From Mesodorylaimus sp. YZB2_4 (taxonomy: Eukaryota > Nematoda > Enoplea > Dorylaimida > Dorylaimidae), in assembly GCA_030248295.1 (NCBI GenBank), contig JASANH010001724.1, positions 735,174 to 799,173 of the forward strand: 64,000 bases of DNA. Reading direction: 5' to 3'. Made by a program: the position numbers and the translations under genes. A model generated the notes under the pieces. The model ran no database searches. It was not told where the DNA came from and was given only the letters and a program-made list of their open reading frames with translations. This document shows, piece by piece, positions 20,630-31,378 of the stretch; positions within the stretch are counted from its first letter, which is position 1; each line of letters begins with the position of its first letter.

Positions 20630-22220
20630 TTCCACCTCCACTCCTTCCTGCAGAAATTTGTATTCTGGACAAAAAAATCGTTTACTTTGCTTCCATGTAA
20701 ACAAGCATCTAAATAAGACTAGATAGCACATAACGTTGAATAAAACTTGAAGCATATATGACACCAACCACCAGAGTCAAGTCATAGCTATGCATAAAAT
20801 CGGTTTACATAACTTTTGAATGCACTAACAGACGCAAGTGCGAAAAATTCATTGTCTGGACAGTCTAAATGCTTCTTCGCTATGGCCAGTAAGTGCTCAC
20901 GCCGTTAGGTCTACCGCTGCCGATTGTAATTACCGCCCAGGTTCTTCAAGTTTCCAAACGTTGACCTCGTCCATTAAAGAACTCTGCAAGCAAACACTAT
21001 CAGCACTGAGAAATCTAAAGAGCTCACTCTAAGCCTACTGCATTGTATGCCGGCATTGACAGAGTCCCAGCATAACATTGACGAATCAAATATTGGGCAG
21101 GAATCCCCACGCCACGAGCTCTGTTAGGCTAAAAATATATGAGCTATAAATTACAAATGCTGATTGAGTGTTGTGAATGTATCGGATAAGGATTCCTCTC
21201 TGATGCAAGCCCAGTTTTGAAGAAGGCAGAGTGACAGATTACGGAGTTCCTGCCTGCAAAGATTCTCTCGGCGAGGGATGGATCAGTTCCCAAACCCGAT
21301 GAGTTCAATTCCCTTTTTTCTCTCATTTTCCCAAGTTTTCCAGTGTTATATGACCCTGATAAAAGGTGACGTCTCAGAATGTGTTAAGGTGGACCAACAT
21401 TTTTTGGCCGATTCAATTTTTTGGACCTGTTTGCAAGTTTGTTTTAGTTTTTGCATACAGTATACATATTTAAAAAAAGCTGTGAAATTATCCTCGCTTT
21501 AATATAAAGCCTCGACTCTAAAAATTTTAGGGGCGGACCTTCATGTTGGGGCAAAGCTTATGAACAAAGTCCAACCCAGCACTTGAAATTACAACTACAC
21601 CACCTAGGCCGATTTTGCGAGTAGGACCCCAGTCAAGACTTACTTCTGCCAAGAAGATAACGCCCATAAATAACAACCGCAAAAAACGCCGAGCTAGCGA
21701 AATAATATTGTACTACTGTAATTCAAGACAGGATCGAAATCGAACTTATCGGATGCAGGAAATCGACATCTTTGAGCAGAACTTTCATGTTCCGTTTCAG
21801 AAATTTGATTCGATTCATCGAATTATATACCCAGTCGAATTCGCGCAGCCTGAAAAAAATAATTCAGGTCTCAAGGTAAAAGTAGACAATCAGAAATTTC
21901 GGCCTGCATTGTACTTTACCTTCTTACAGCCGTCACAGATCTTGGCTCGGTGAATCACTTTCGCTTTTTTGTTGGTGTCCTGGCTGCAAACTGCACTTTC
22001 AAAATTAGGATCAGGAAATAATATTCGAACACGATTCCTTAAATATGGGCCTACATCTTTTTAAACCGATTTAGTACTAAAAAGAAAGAAACTTATTGTG
22101 ATATGTACATACCGTTGAACTTGCAAAAAGGTACCAAAGCTGGTTGAAAACATAGCGCTGAAACGACAAATATCAACAAAATTTCTTCAAAGTTTTCTTA
22201 CGTCAAATAACGGAATTGAA
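20630..22220. other. No gene supported
   Basis: AT-rich. A 112-codon frame at 21615-21953 has no recognisable domain, and I do not call it. Nothing else stands out. Confidence 0.35.
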
Positions 22221-22309
22221 ATTACCAAATTCTAAAATCTAATCCAATGCCGACGTGAGATAAGAAAATGTACGGGCTAATGAAATGAACTGATCTCTCA
22301 TTTCGTCTT

Positions 22310-22450
22310 TCCTTCCTTAACCGCGTCCCGTTCCTTCTTTGCAAAACGGGAGCGAGCAGGCTACTCACCCCCCACATCACCCTCCCCACCCTCTTTTTCC
22401 CACCACCCCCCCCTCCCCCCCCCACTTCCAATGTACGCGTGGGTTCTCTG
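22310..22450. repeat. CT/CCCT-rich low-complexity tract
   Basis: Pyrimidine-rich plus strand ('caccctccccaccctctttttcccaccacccc' type). Proline- or glycine-rich frames over it are compositional. Confidence 0.7.
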
Positions 22451-22864
22451 TTGCCCAGAGAAGCAAGACGCACGCAAAGCAAAGCCAAGCCAGCGCACAT
22501 TTTCCCGCGAAAACTCAAAAACAGAACGCCATCTTTGTTTTGTCATAAGCAGTCGCTTTTACGGCCGCTGCTGTTGGGGGCGGGTGGGGTAGCTGGGTAG
22601 TAGGCCGTACCGCCGGGTCCCCCCTACGTGTATTTTGTTTTATTCATCTACCTCAATCTCGAAATGTCTTGCGTTGTAACATCCGGAAAATAGGAGACTC
22701 GCTCCCCGCATCATTCGTTGACTGACACAATATGGTTCTTAGAGTCCAAGCCTATCTTGTACTGTTTGAATTCCCAAACGTCAAGCCTGGAACTATCAGC
22801 ATGCAACATGCAGTAGCTTTGGGATATATATATACAATATCGGGATAAACTTAATGTTTTCCGC

Positions 22865-23100
22865 TGTCGATCTATATGGATCCATCAGAATCCACATCTG
22901 GATCCATTGTGAATCCACTGTGGAATCCACAGATGGAATCCGTGCAGCTCCACGGATTATCCACCTGATTCCAGTAGAGATCCACGTGGATGGATCTTGG
23001 ATCCACGTAAATTTATTATGGAATGACATGGATCCATGTGGAATGCATGTAAATCAGTGGATCCATGGAGATATTGGTGGATCCACAGTGGATCTTAGTG
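22865..23100. repeat. GGATCCA/GGAATCCAC palindrome-rich array, copy 2
   Basis: Second copy of the array type seen at 20412-20625. The two are 2.2 kb apart and share words rather than a simple alignment. Confidence 0.7.
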
Positions 23101-23154
23101 GAGCTGGGAATCTGGGTGTATTCTGTGTACTGCTGCTGTTCAGACAGGCCCTAA

Positions 23155-23285
23155 AGGCGCATTTATAGTCGACAAAATTTCGACTCCTACCCCTAGGGTT
23201 GGTGTAATGGCCATATACTTAAGCGTATGCTATTACACCGACCCTAGGGGTAGGTGTAGAAATTTTTTCGACTATAAATGCGCCT
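23155..23285. mobile_element. Foldback MITE with TAA target duplication (PIF/Harbinger-like)
   Basis: A 131-bp near-perfect palindrome. The left arm begins AGGCGCATTTATAGTCGA and the right arm ends with its complement; arms of about 60 nt meet around 23220. It is flanked on both sides by TAA (23152-23154 and 23286-23288), a 3-bp duplication of the TWA kind made by PIF/Harbinger transposases. It encodes nothing. Superfamily is inferred from target-duplication length and sequence. Confidence 0.75.
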
Positions 23286-23289
23286 TAAA

Positions 23290-24355
23290 GTATACCAGCT
23301 GTGCTGTTTCACATGAGCAACCCGAACACGCCAAAGCTGGCGCTGCGAGTCAAGTGATAAGGCTTATAGTTAGATGCCTAAGCCTTGAGCGACTCTGAAA
23401 TATCAGTAATGAGCCGCTCAAGGATGAAGCGACTCATCGCACAAGGGGATTAACCCTTGCCGCGAGTCACACTTGCTACTAACAAAGAGAGAAAGCGCCA
23501 CTACGCATAGCCCGACACTCCCACGTTGAAAAACACCTGATAATACTTACATATAAGAGATCTCATGAGAAACCATTCAATTAGCTACAAGTAAAAAGAC
23601 AAAAGCCAGGGCTAAAGACAAATAAAACCAAAAGAGACGACCTATCGAAGCTAAAGCCAGCCTAATATTAAAGAGAACTAGCTCATGCTGGGGTGGTCTA
23701 TACTTCTGTATCCTCAGAGCATTCCATCAGAAGCTGAAACAAAACACCAGGATCAGCAAGTTTTATTAGGTTATTATTAGCTTTAATTTTCGCCAACAAT
23801 ATTACTTCACAGCGAATAAAACATGTCCAGCCCATGAAAACTCTTTCTTTGTCATTTATATTCGTTCCCATATTCTCAATTTATTATCGGCAAATTCATT
23901 GGTCTATACCAAACATATCTTCGCGAGAACGCGCTGAATCTAGCCAATCAATGGCGCTGCGCCTCAAGCCGTTCAGTTGATGCTTCTGTTATGTTGATGT
24001 TAGTGTATGACATCCTGGCATGATCACTCCGGTTAAAATATGGAAGAAAACTTGTCTGGTTTTTTTCATTCTTCTGTATTTCTGGAAAAATGAAAAAACA
24101 AGAAGTTTTTTCGAATTAACGGCAAAAAATCAATTCGTCGCGCTCTCAGCACCGTCTGAAGTGCAGCAATGTTGCTCATAAGAAGGGGATCAAACTACCT
24201 GCCCTCATCATCCGCAATCCAGCAGAAGTGAGCCTCATCGTCCAAGTAGCGGTACCGTTGCCAGCTGACAGCCAAAAGGATCTTTAGAAATGTAATAGTA
24301 TAGAACGCGCTAATGAGTTATTGCTAAATATAAGATTTTGACTGTTTTTTCCTTT
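23290..24355. other. No gene supported; possible missing 5' exons
   Basis: This lies directly 5' of the first visible importin-like exon. A frame around 24190-24285 (KLPALIIRNPAEV...) could be a further ARM-like exon, but it has no usable splice donor. Otherwise nothing is recognised. Confidence 0.35.
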
Positions 24356-24360
24356 TGCAG

Positions 24361-25266
24361 GAACTGCCATGGCTACTATATGCCGTTGCATATTTTTCCA
24401 CTTCTGGTCCAAAATACGTTAAACTCATTCTGGAGTCTGGCATTCTTCCTTCTTTAATAAAAGCTCTTGTCCATAAAAACTGGCACGTCCAATCCGCTTC
24501 TATTCTTGCCATTGGAGCCATGTCTTTGCTTGGAAGTGCAGAGCAGGCGACAGAAATCTTGAACCAAAGCCTCCTTGATGCCATTTCATCCTTGCTTGGA
24601 CATTCGAACAATGACATTCAGAAGGTATTCTGTAGATTAGGCTTATGGTTCATTATAAATAAATAACTGGCCATTTCAGTTTGCTGCTTGGTGCCTCGGG
24701 AATATAGCCTCTAAAGTGGAACGCGATTGGGAGGCTGAACAGGACGCTTCATTACCAGCCGTGATTTACAAAATCTTTGAAGAGGTAAAAGTGGTTTAAA
24801 ATGGGCTTACAGCAATAACTGGAAAGTTTTAGGACAAATTTCAATGCCAAGACTGCGAGGAAATGGCAGGCTGGGCCCTCTCTTTCATGACCATTAATCG
24901 AAAAGGAGGGCCTGGTCGTGTTACTCTGGATGGTCAAAATTCCATCATACGCGATGCTTCGAATAGAATCGACACGATTGTGAGAACAGTTTGTAGCAAA
25001 GACGGAGGTATGTGACATGCGCCGCGCTTTCTGCATCCTCGATCATTCTTTTTTCAGAAGTTGATTTTCAAAAATACGATGCTATCGTAGCCAAAGAGGC
25101 CCAAATGATGGGTCAAAGAATTCACGGAATCATTGATCAAAGAGTAAAACGAACATGTGATCAGAGCAAATTCAGGAAGAGAGCGAGCTCCCTTTCTGCA
25201 GATAAAAAACCTGGATGTTCAAAAATTGGGTTTACTCATTGGTGTGATATGGAACGTACTTCCTAA
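24361..25266 (+). CDS. Importin-alpha-like armadillo-repeat protein, 3' part (4 exons)
   Basis: Exons are 24361-24624, 24680-24784, 24833-25007 and 25058-25266, with phases 0, 0 and 1. All introns are about 50 nt with GT...AG ends (acceptors tttcag, ttttag, ttttttcag). The 250 encoded residues show armadillo-type helical repeats. The order is that of karyopherin alpha: LPWLLYAVAYFS resembles the 'WALSYLS' repeat, then ILPSLIKAL, ASILAIGAMSLLGS, IQKFAAWCLGNIAS, and EMAGWALSFMTIN. In the family these repeats bind basic nuclear-localisation signals. The sequence is strongly diverged: the usual Trp/Asn pairs are only partly kept, and the importin-beta-binding N terminus is not present. No convincing exon is found upstream, so the gene is either 5' truncated or its early exons are too diverged to see. 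Confidence 0.7.
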
Positions 25267-25269
25267 TGA

Positions 25270-25720
25270 CTTGAAGTGCTGTGCGCTGTTTGGGGTGATC
25301 AGAGTGTAAGACGTGTGATGCGTGTTAAAATATCTGTGTCTGCTGTTGTACATATCAAGTTCACTTGTTGCTGCTTATCAAAGTTCCATGACGAACTACG
25401 AGTGCTAAACCATCTAAGAATTCTACGAACTTTCTTGAAAAACATTGAGGATCAAGCGGTATTCTAAATAAATCTAATAATTTTTGGCGTGCCAGGTGTA
25501 TCCGATCATCTTATCAATATTACGCTGCCATCACATTCCAGTTTTTCCTCTCCCATCTTATCTCCTTCCAATCATGTCATAGAAAATTCTTTTTCGCTCT
25601 TTTCAAGGATTTTTGATAAAAAATCAGCACAGGGCTCATCGCGGTTTTGTTAGTACCTCGACAAGATTGGCAAAGTTAGTGACCGCCTTAGCTTCGTTTT
25701 TGGTCAAAAGGAGCGAGCGG
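25270..25720. other. No gene seen
   Basis: 3' flank of the importin-like gene; a TAAATAAATC stretch near 25468 could serve as poly(A) signal. No coding frame recognised. Confidence 0.4.
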
Positions 25721-25724
25721 CACA

Positions 25725-26000
25725 GGGGCCGTTCAAAAACGACGTAGTATGCAAACCACAATATCGACGTCGTAAGCAATTTTCGACCCCCCCCCCTTAT
25801 CGTGATTTGTCGTTTTGCGCCTGATTCCCCTCCCCCTTTTCGACGTCGTACAAGCCAATTCCCCCCCCCCCCCCCCTAGACTGCAAAGGGGGGATCAAAG
25901 ACATATTTCAAAGAAATTTCATGAGTATAGAGGCACTTTACCCGTTGTTTGTCGTTTTGTTGCTGACCACCCTCCCCTCTGGCGTTTGACGTCGTATTTG
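25725..26000. repeat. CGACGTCGTA-containing repeat with mono-C tract
   Basis: The words 'aacgacgtagta', 'cgacgtcgtaagca', 'cgacgtcgtacaagcc' and 'tttgacgtcgtattt' recur at 25738, 25766, 25840 and 25985, with a C run at 25861-25876. A further relative sits near 32888-32945. Probably a non-autonomous DNA transposon; no class assigned. Confidence 0.5.
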
Positions 26001-26690
26001 AATTTGCAATTACTTGCCCTAGTGTACAGCTATCCCGCAAATGTGCGCCCGTTGTGAGTGTGCAAGTCCGCTGCACACAGTATCATTGCAGGTACACTAC
26101 TCCCTTCTTTGGTCACGTCAAAGCAGCTCCTCAAAAATTGGAGCTTCCTTTGCAGTACGCAGTAAAAATCTGCTGTCCGCTGTATTTGGCTGGTCATAAC
26201 ACGTTTGATCAATTCTTTCTCGTATAATCTGCTGAGAATTATTTCTTTTCAATCTGCTAGAAGCCATATTCGCTGTAGGACCTAGATATATATTGCTTAT
26301 TGGACTTGAATCCAGCCTGCTGCTTCCCGCAAGGCGTCTCACAAGGGCACGAAAGAACTTTTTAGTTTTTACTATGCTAACGAACCATCAAGGGATTTCT
26401 CTCCTGCTTTCTTGCACCGCGCACCGAAACTCATAATCAGATACTGTACTTCGTGGGCTGATTCAAAGATGGACATGACATGACGCACACTGATTGCGAA
26501 CTTTGTCAGAGTCGGAGTATCGGAGCTCAGGCCAAAGCCTATGGTTTGTGAGCTTAGTGCTGCGAATACTGAAAGCTAACTTCATCCACTAAATATCCCG
26601 AACCAGCCAAGTGCATATCAGCAACATGTCATTTTTAAAGATTGGTCAGAAACCATCTAAAAAGTCATCTAAAAAGATTGGTAAGAAACT
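26000..26690. other. No gene supported
   Basis: No recognised coding or repeat structure, apart from a duplicated 'aaaaagtcatctaaaaagattgg' just before the pseudogene. Confidence 0.4.
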
Positions 26691-26696
26691 CCGCCT

Positions 26697-27640
26697 TTGA
26701 CGTCTGCTTGCTCCCTAAATTCTGACTGCCCGAGAAAAGGTTACGCTGTCGAGGCTATGGAAATGGTGCGCCTTGTTCTGAAGCTGAATTGTACATTTCT
26801 ATGGTTTCCCAGTGACGAGTACGGGGATGCCAGAAATGGCGTTGGCACAGGATTAGTCGGTGCCATTCAAAATGGTACGTTTGAAGGTGTCAACTGGAGC
26901 CTTCTTTACGCTTTTCGATAGCCCGTTTTCGTACTGTTCTTCCTTTCCCTTATTTTCGTTTCCTGCTTCATTTCATCGACGAACTCGTTCAAGAATAAAG
27001 TTTGTTTTTACTTGTCCTAAGTAGTGCATATACAGCAATATTTTTTTCGCGAACAGTTACACTGAACACAAATTTACCTTTTACGGATTTAAGAAGCTTT
27101 GCAGAATGACTGGAGTCGAAACAGTGCTCTCTGCTTCTGCCGGGCACAGCAATAAGTTTCCAGTTTCTGACAGCAGACTCGGGTAGTGAGCTCTCAGAAA
27201 GGATCACCAAAGCTCTCCTATACAATCCGATCGTGATCAAGGCGCAGGAAGAGATTGCTGACGCGGTACTGAATGAAAAAAGCAAATATCTGGTTTGGTT
27301 ATGGCCCAAGAATACATCTATTATTTGTATAGGAATGAGAGGGAATGCATCTTCTAAATGGTTGACGGGCAATTGGTATTCGGAAATCGCTGAATAAAGG
27401 AATCCATCCAAGGGATGATTTGAATTTAATGGCCGTGTATTTGATGGAAACTGGGTTGTCTGCCATGTTAATTAAGAAATATCTTCCCATGCCCACTTCC
27501 TAGGGGGCCCAAAATATCAGCGGGTCATGTATGGAGGAGGCAATGGGATGTATTCTGTACGAACTATATTTTTTTCAGCTTCGGGACTGGATTGGCCGCC
27601 ATAATGCTTGGACTTGCAGCGTTGATTAGGAAGCAATGCG
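26697..27640 (+). pseudogene. Ionotropic glutamate-like receptor pseudogene
   Basis: A decayed paralogue of the intact gene at 31379-32650. At 26700-26890 the ligand-binding start is readable (C-S-L-N-S-D-C-P-R-K-G-Y-A-V-E-A, then L-N-C-T-F-L-W-F, then G-T-G-L-V-G-A-I). At 27060-27100 the block NLPFTDLRSFAE corresponds to DLPFTDLESF and is followed by an in-frame TGA. Then S-E-R-I-T-K-A-L and Y-L-V-W-L-W-P of the second binding lobe appear, and near 27585-27635 the last transmembrane segment FGTGLAAIMLGLAALIRK. The pore region is deleted, and stops and shifts separate the pieces. It is not functional. Confidence 0.8.
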
Positions 27641-27644
27641 CAAT

Positions 27645-28440
27645 AAAGTCGCACGAACAGTGACTTTGCGAGGGGCGCACAAGAAGTCTGTTTCATCTGT
27701 GGGTTCACGTTTTGCTGCAAGCCAGGGTCTTCCAGGGTCAGTTTGTATGTCTCAATCCCTGCCTTATCTCAATCTTAGCCGGATTGACTTGTTTTTGTTT
27801 TTGTTCTCGATCTTGAATAAACGCTAATTTCGGGCAATATATCAAAATGAAAAAATGCCCGGTCCCCCTTTCGTGATTTCAATCAGAAACATGATGTTGT
27901 CGTGTAGCAGCGATCCGTATAAGCTCAATATGGATAGTGCTGCACGTATTTTCTAATTAAGTCTTTTAAAAAAGAAATTGTTCTGAAGTTTTCAAGAAAT
28001 TCATCTGCTGCATGCCATGAAAATCTTCTGCTCGCTTTTCACACCTTCATTTACCCGCCGTCTATTTTAAAGACAAACAAACACAGACATTAATTATTCA
28101 CTTTGACAATTAGTTTCTCGCAAGTCCTTACTATGAAAACTGCGTGATCGAGTCAAGATAATGCACCAAACTGTTTCGCTAGAGCTAGCCTTATCTCACG
28201 CCGGAGACTGCTTGTCAGGTCTGGTCAGGTGGCTAGTGTCCAGGTTACATAAGCTAATCTCTACAGTACTCCTATTCATTTCCACTGGCTCTCCTCGAGG
28301 CCCAAGTTCCAGCGAGCTCGCTAAGAAGGCATCGGCTAGTGTCGCCAGGGCTGGAATTCATATCATTAAACTGACCAAAGTCATCTGAATGCGTAGACAT
28401 CTTATCGTTAATTTAAATTAGTCGCATAAATCTGACGAGA
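27645..28440. other. No gene seen
   Basis: AT-rich intergenic sequence; a Ser/Leu-rich frame at 28161-28388 has no recognisable features. Confidence 0.4.
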
Positions 28441-28456
28441 ACCCGTGCTGTTTGAG

Positions 28457-29523
28457 ATGTCAACAATGATTGTGGCATCAGCTGACCTTGCCATGGCTAT
28501 TAACGTGCTGGTCACTTCTATACTAGGCGTAGTTTCCAATGGTTTTATTTTATTATTGACATCCCTGAAAGCACAGCTTCGGCTTGAAGATTATATTTAT
28601 TTCATTATTCGAACATTACTCGATTTTGTCTATAGCTTGAATTTGGATACGTTTCAAGCCACCTCAATTCTAACAATACCAGTTAACACCAGCTCCCCAA
28701 TTTGCACTACGGCAGCCGTTTTCGAAATCGTGACTGGCATGGCCACCATGTACGCCGATTCAGCCCTCGCCTGTAACAGGTTTATTTCAGTGCATCACAA
28801 TGCACTTTTTAAACAAGTATATAATATTCGAAACACGTGTCTGATTTGTGTTGGTGTTTGGTTGATTGGATTATTCACCACCATCCCTCATTTGGCTCAT
28901 CATTCCCTCGGACGTGTGACTGGATCATTTTGTGTGATCAAATTTCAATCAGAAAATCTTTTGGTTACAATTTTCTCAAATTATTTATTGATGATTGCCA
29001 GTTGCACTTTTGTCACTTTTTTAATTATAAACTTTTTATTCATATTAGAAATCACCAACATCAAGACATGACCCATTCCCAAAAGACAAAGCTGCAGTCT
29101 GATCGAGACATGTTGCTTTTCATTGCAGTCTCTGCTATTGCCCCATTACTCGTACAATTACCGGCAGTTGCTGGCTCTTGGATCAGCATGTACAAACCAG
29201 AATTGATCACTGATTGGATCATGTTTATCGTCATGGCAATGTTTAACATTACGCCACTTATGAACGCACTCATTACAATATTTATGGTCAGGTCTATCAG
29301 GGCAGAGTTTTCGAAATGCCCTAAGGGGTGCATTAAATCGAACAAAGTGAGAGAAATCAAGGTTAACGCTATGGAAACTAGATTTGCCGTACCTCATCTA
29401 GCCCCGAGCGGATGGAGAGAATTTGATGCACCAACCAGCAGATCCCCTCTAATCGTAAGCAGCGCCGGAAAGACTGGTGCCTGTGAACGACCTCTTCGAC
29501 TGCTGCGATCGCACCGATACTAA
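28457..29523 (+). pseudogene. Class-A-like 7TM receptor, frameshifted paralogue of 43686-44648
   Basis: A single-exon 7TM gene starting MSTMIVASADL. It aligns throughout with the intact gene at 43686-44648. Relative to that copy it lacks one Asn codon after F-I-I near 28612. It also has a one-base deletion in the run of T near 29017-29022, inside TM5, which ends the first frame at about 29071. After the shift the sequence continues in another frame through TM6, TM7 and an extended tail to 29523. The diagnostic A-C-N-R segment after TM3 and N-I-T-P-x-M-N-A-L in TM7 are kept. A single indel in a T run could also be a sequencing error, so loss of function is likely but not certain. Confidence 0.75.
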
Positions 29524-29524
29524 A

Positions 29525-29860
29525 AAGGCTTAAAAATAATGATTGTCTTATTCTGGGACACTAAGTGCACATACCTATGTGGGGCACGAAGTATGACCAT
29601 TGACTATTGGTTTGTTGAATCCATTGAAAATGAGTTTATAACTTTTGTGGCTTCGATTTCTAATAACTCATCATGTGCATATTAATTGGTTAAGCTTACA
29701 GTTGAATCGACTTGCGAAACTGTTGAATGTGGGTTGGACTGATGAAAAGATCACCCTCTGTGTTTCTTCGAAGAAGGTACATCAAGAACGTACAGTATAG
29801 GACAGTACGGTGCAGTATAAAGGGAACAACAAAAAATCGTCACCTATAATCAGCATTTCA
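29525..29860. other. No gene seen
   Basis: Contains several CAGTA/TACTGTA words around 29790-29820 ('tacagtataggacagtacggtgcagtataaa'), otherwise featureless. Confidence 0.4.
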
Positions 29861-29869
29861 TATAGGAAC

Positions 29870-30108
29870 TTTATTTTTAACCAGTCACCCATATGTGACC
29901 AGCACGCCTGGCGGTCGGGAGTAATCGATACGCTCCCCTGGCTGGGACGTCAACCTCTTCGGTTGATGTTTCTAGAGCAGGTATAGTCGCGTGATAATAT
30001 GATAAAATGTGAATAAGGCTATGATGCTTTAGGTTTTTTGTGGAACTTATATTTTGCTTTATGTCTAATAAACATATTACTTGTAAAAAAAAAAAAAAAA
30101 AAAAAAAA
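29870..30108 (+). repeat. Retroposed sequence with AATAAA and 24-nt poly(A)
   Basis: The first part carries a composite SINE block ('cagcacgcctggcggtcgggagtaatcgatacgctcccctggctgggacgtcaacctcttcggttgatgtttc' in outline). It continues to AATAAA at 30067-30072 and, 12 nt later, an uninterrupted A24 at 30085-30108. That arrangement is the signature of a reverse-transcribed polyadenylated RNA. Confidence 0.7.
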
Positions 30109-30406
30109 TCAGATTATGCACAAAAAAAAAATAGTCGCGAGACTTGCCTACCTCCAGTCGGAGTTTTTTGCTTAGAGACTTCGGTCTCAACTATCTCCCG
30201 CCGCCTGGGTGCGCTGGTTACACATAGTACTGTAAATAGATCTGATCATAGCATTTTTTTCGCATGTACGATTTCAGACGAAACAGCCGTTCTTGGCCCG
30301 ATCACCAGATTCTGACCCCCCTCTCCGGGGCCCATCACCCATCATTTATCCTTCTCTTCCTCTAATCCATAAAAAAATTCTAGTCGTAGCAGTTTCGTAG
30401 CGCTGT

Positions 30407-30487
30407 CATATGACCCGCAGGTACATGGTGTTGGCGGAAGTTCACTTTTGAATCTTCCGCCAACATCATGTGCCCGCGGGTCATGAC
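30407..30487. repeat. Perfect-type hairpin, about 32-nt arms
   Basis: The arm starting ATGACCCGCAGG and running to GTTGGCGGAAG pairs with CTTCCGCCAAC...CCGCGGGTCAT across a short A/T-rich loop (around 30440-30452), with few mismatches. It could be a small foldback MITE or an inverted repeat with hairpin RNA potential. Confidence 0.7.
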
Positions 30488-30499
30488 AGACGGGCGAAA

Positions 30500-31370
30500 A
30501 AGTTTAGGCTGGCTTTTCGTAGTGCTTATGCTAAGTAGCAGTTTAACAACTGCAAGATATCCTGCTAGACTGTGAATTCATTCTGACCTCGTGAACTTTT
30601 TCTTTATTGTTCGAGAGCAAGAGATGCCTCCGCCTAGAATCGTTTCGCGAACGCCGAGCTATGTACCTAGTCTAGTTGGACATGGCTTACCTAGTAACCG
30701 TGCGAAAGTCTCACAAGCCATGCTTTTTCAACGTTGTTTTATCTTTGAATACAAGACTGCTAAATTACTTTTACAAGACAACTTTCTCAGGTGCTAAAAC
30801 ATTACATGTGAACTAATCAATGAAGCAAGTGGGTGGCAAAAGAAATGACGGGTGGCATATAGTAGATTGGTCAGTTATGAACTCGAAGAAAGTGAAAACT
30901 CCTCAAAACCAAAGCTAGTCCGAGGATGAGTAAATCTGCTTCTTCGAGAACGTTGATTAGATTGGTTTTTAGCGTCTAACTGGAAAAAATTAATGCTAGC
31001 TTTTAGTCAATAAATGCTCGGTGCAGGTCGTCATTTGCTAGGTATGAAAAATAAGCTGACCGATTGAGTTTTTGACATGTCCGTGGAGATTGATGCTGTG
31101 CATGCAATATTTACACAGAGAGAGTGGTTTGTCAAGTTCATTCTGACGCTGGAGCTGACACTCCACCGAACTTGTTCCGTCGGTGCGATTGTTTCTGAGG
31201 TAATATAATATATTTCTTTCAAGCGACCAGGTGAAATAATGAAATTATTCTTTTCGCAACTGTAATCAAATAATTTAATTGATTCTTAGCCTCTGACGTT
31301 GATCACGAAGCGCCCAAGTAATTTGGTTCAGCAATAGGATCGAGCTGGTTAGAATATTCTGTTACCCAGC
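30500..31370. other. No gene supported
   Basis: Upstream region of the ionotropic receptor. No coding frame recognised and no clear TATA box close to the ATG. Confidence 0.4.
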
Positions 31371-31378
31371 AGTCAGCC

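Noticed and set aside
20218-20700. Long frames on both strands with W-I-P-H-G type repeats
   Set aside because: They are translations of the GGATCCA/GGAATCC palindrome array and have no independent support.
21615-21953. A 112-codon basic protein
   Set aside because: No recognisable domain, no splice or promoter context, and composition similar to flanking non-coding DNA.
22222-22548. Pro/Gly-rich frames on both strands
   Set aside because: Caused by the CT-rich low-complexity tract.
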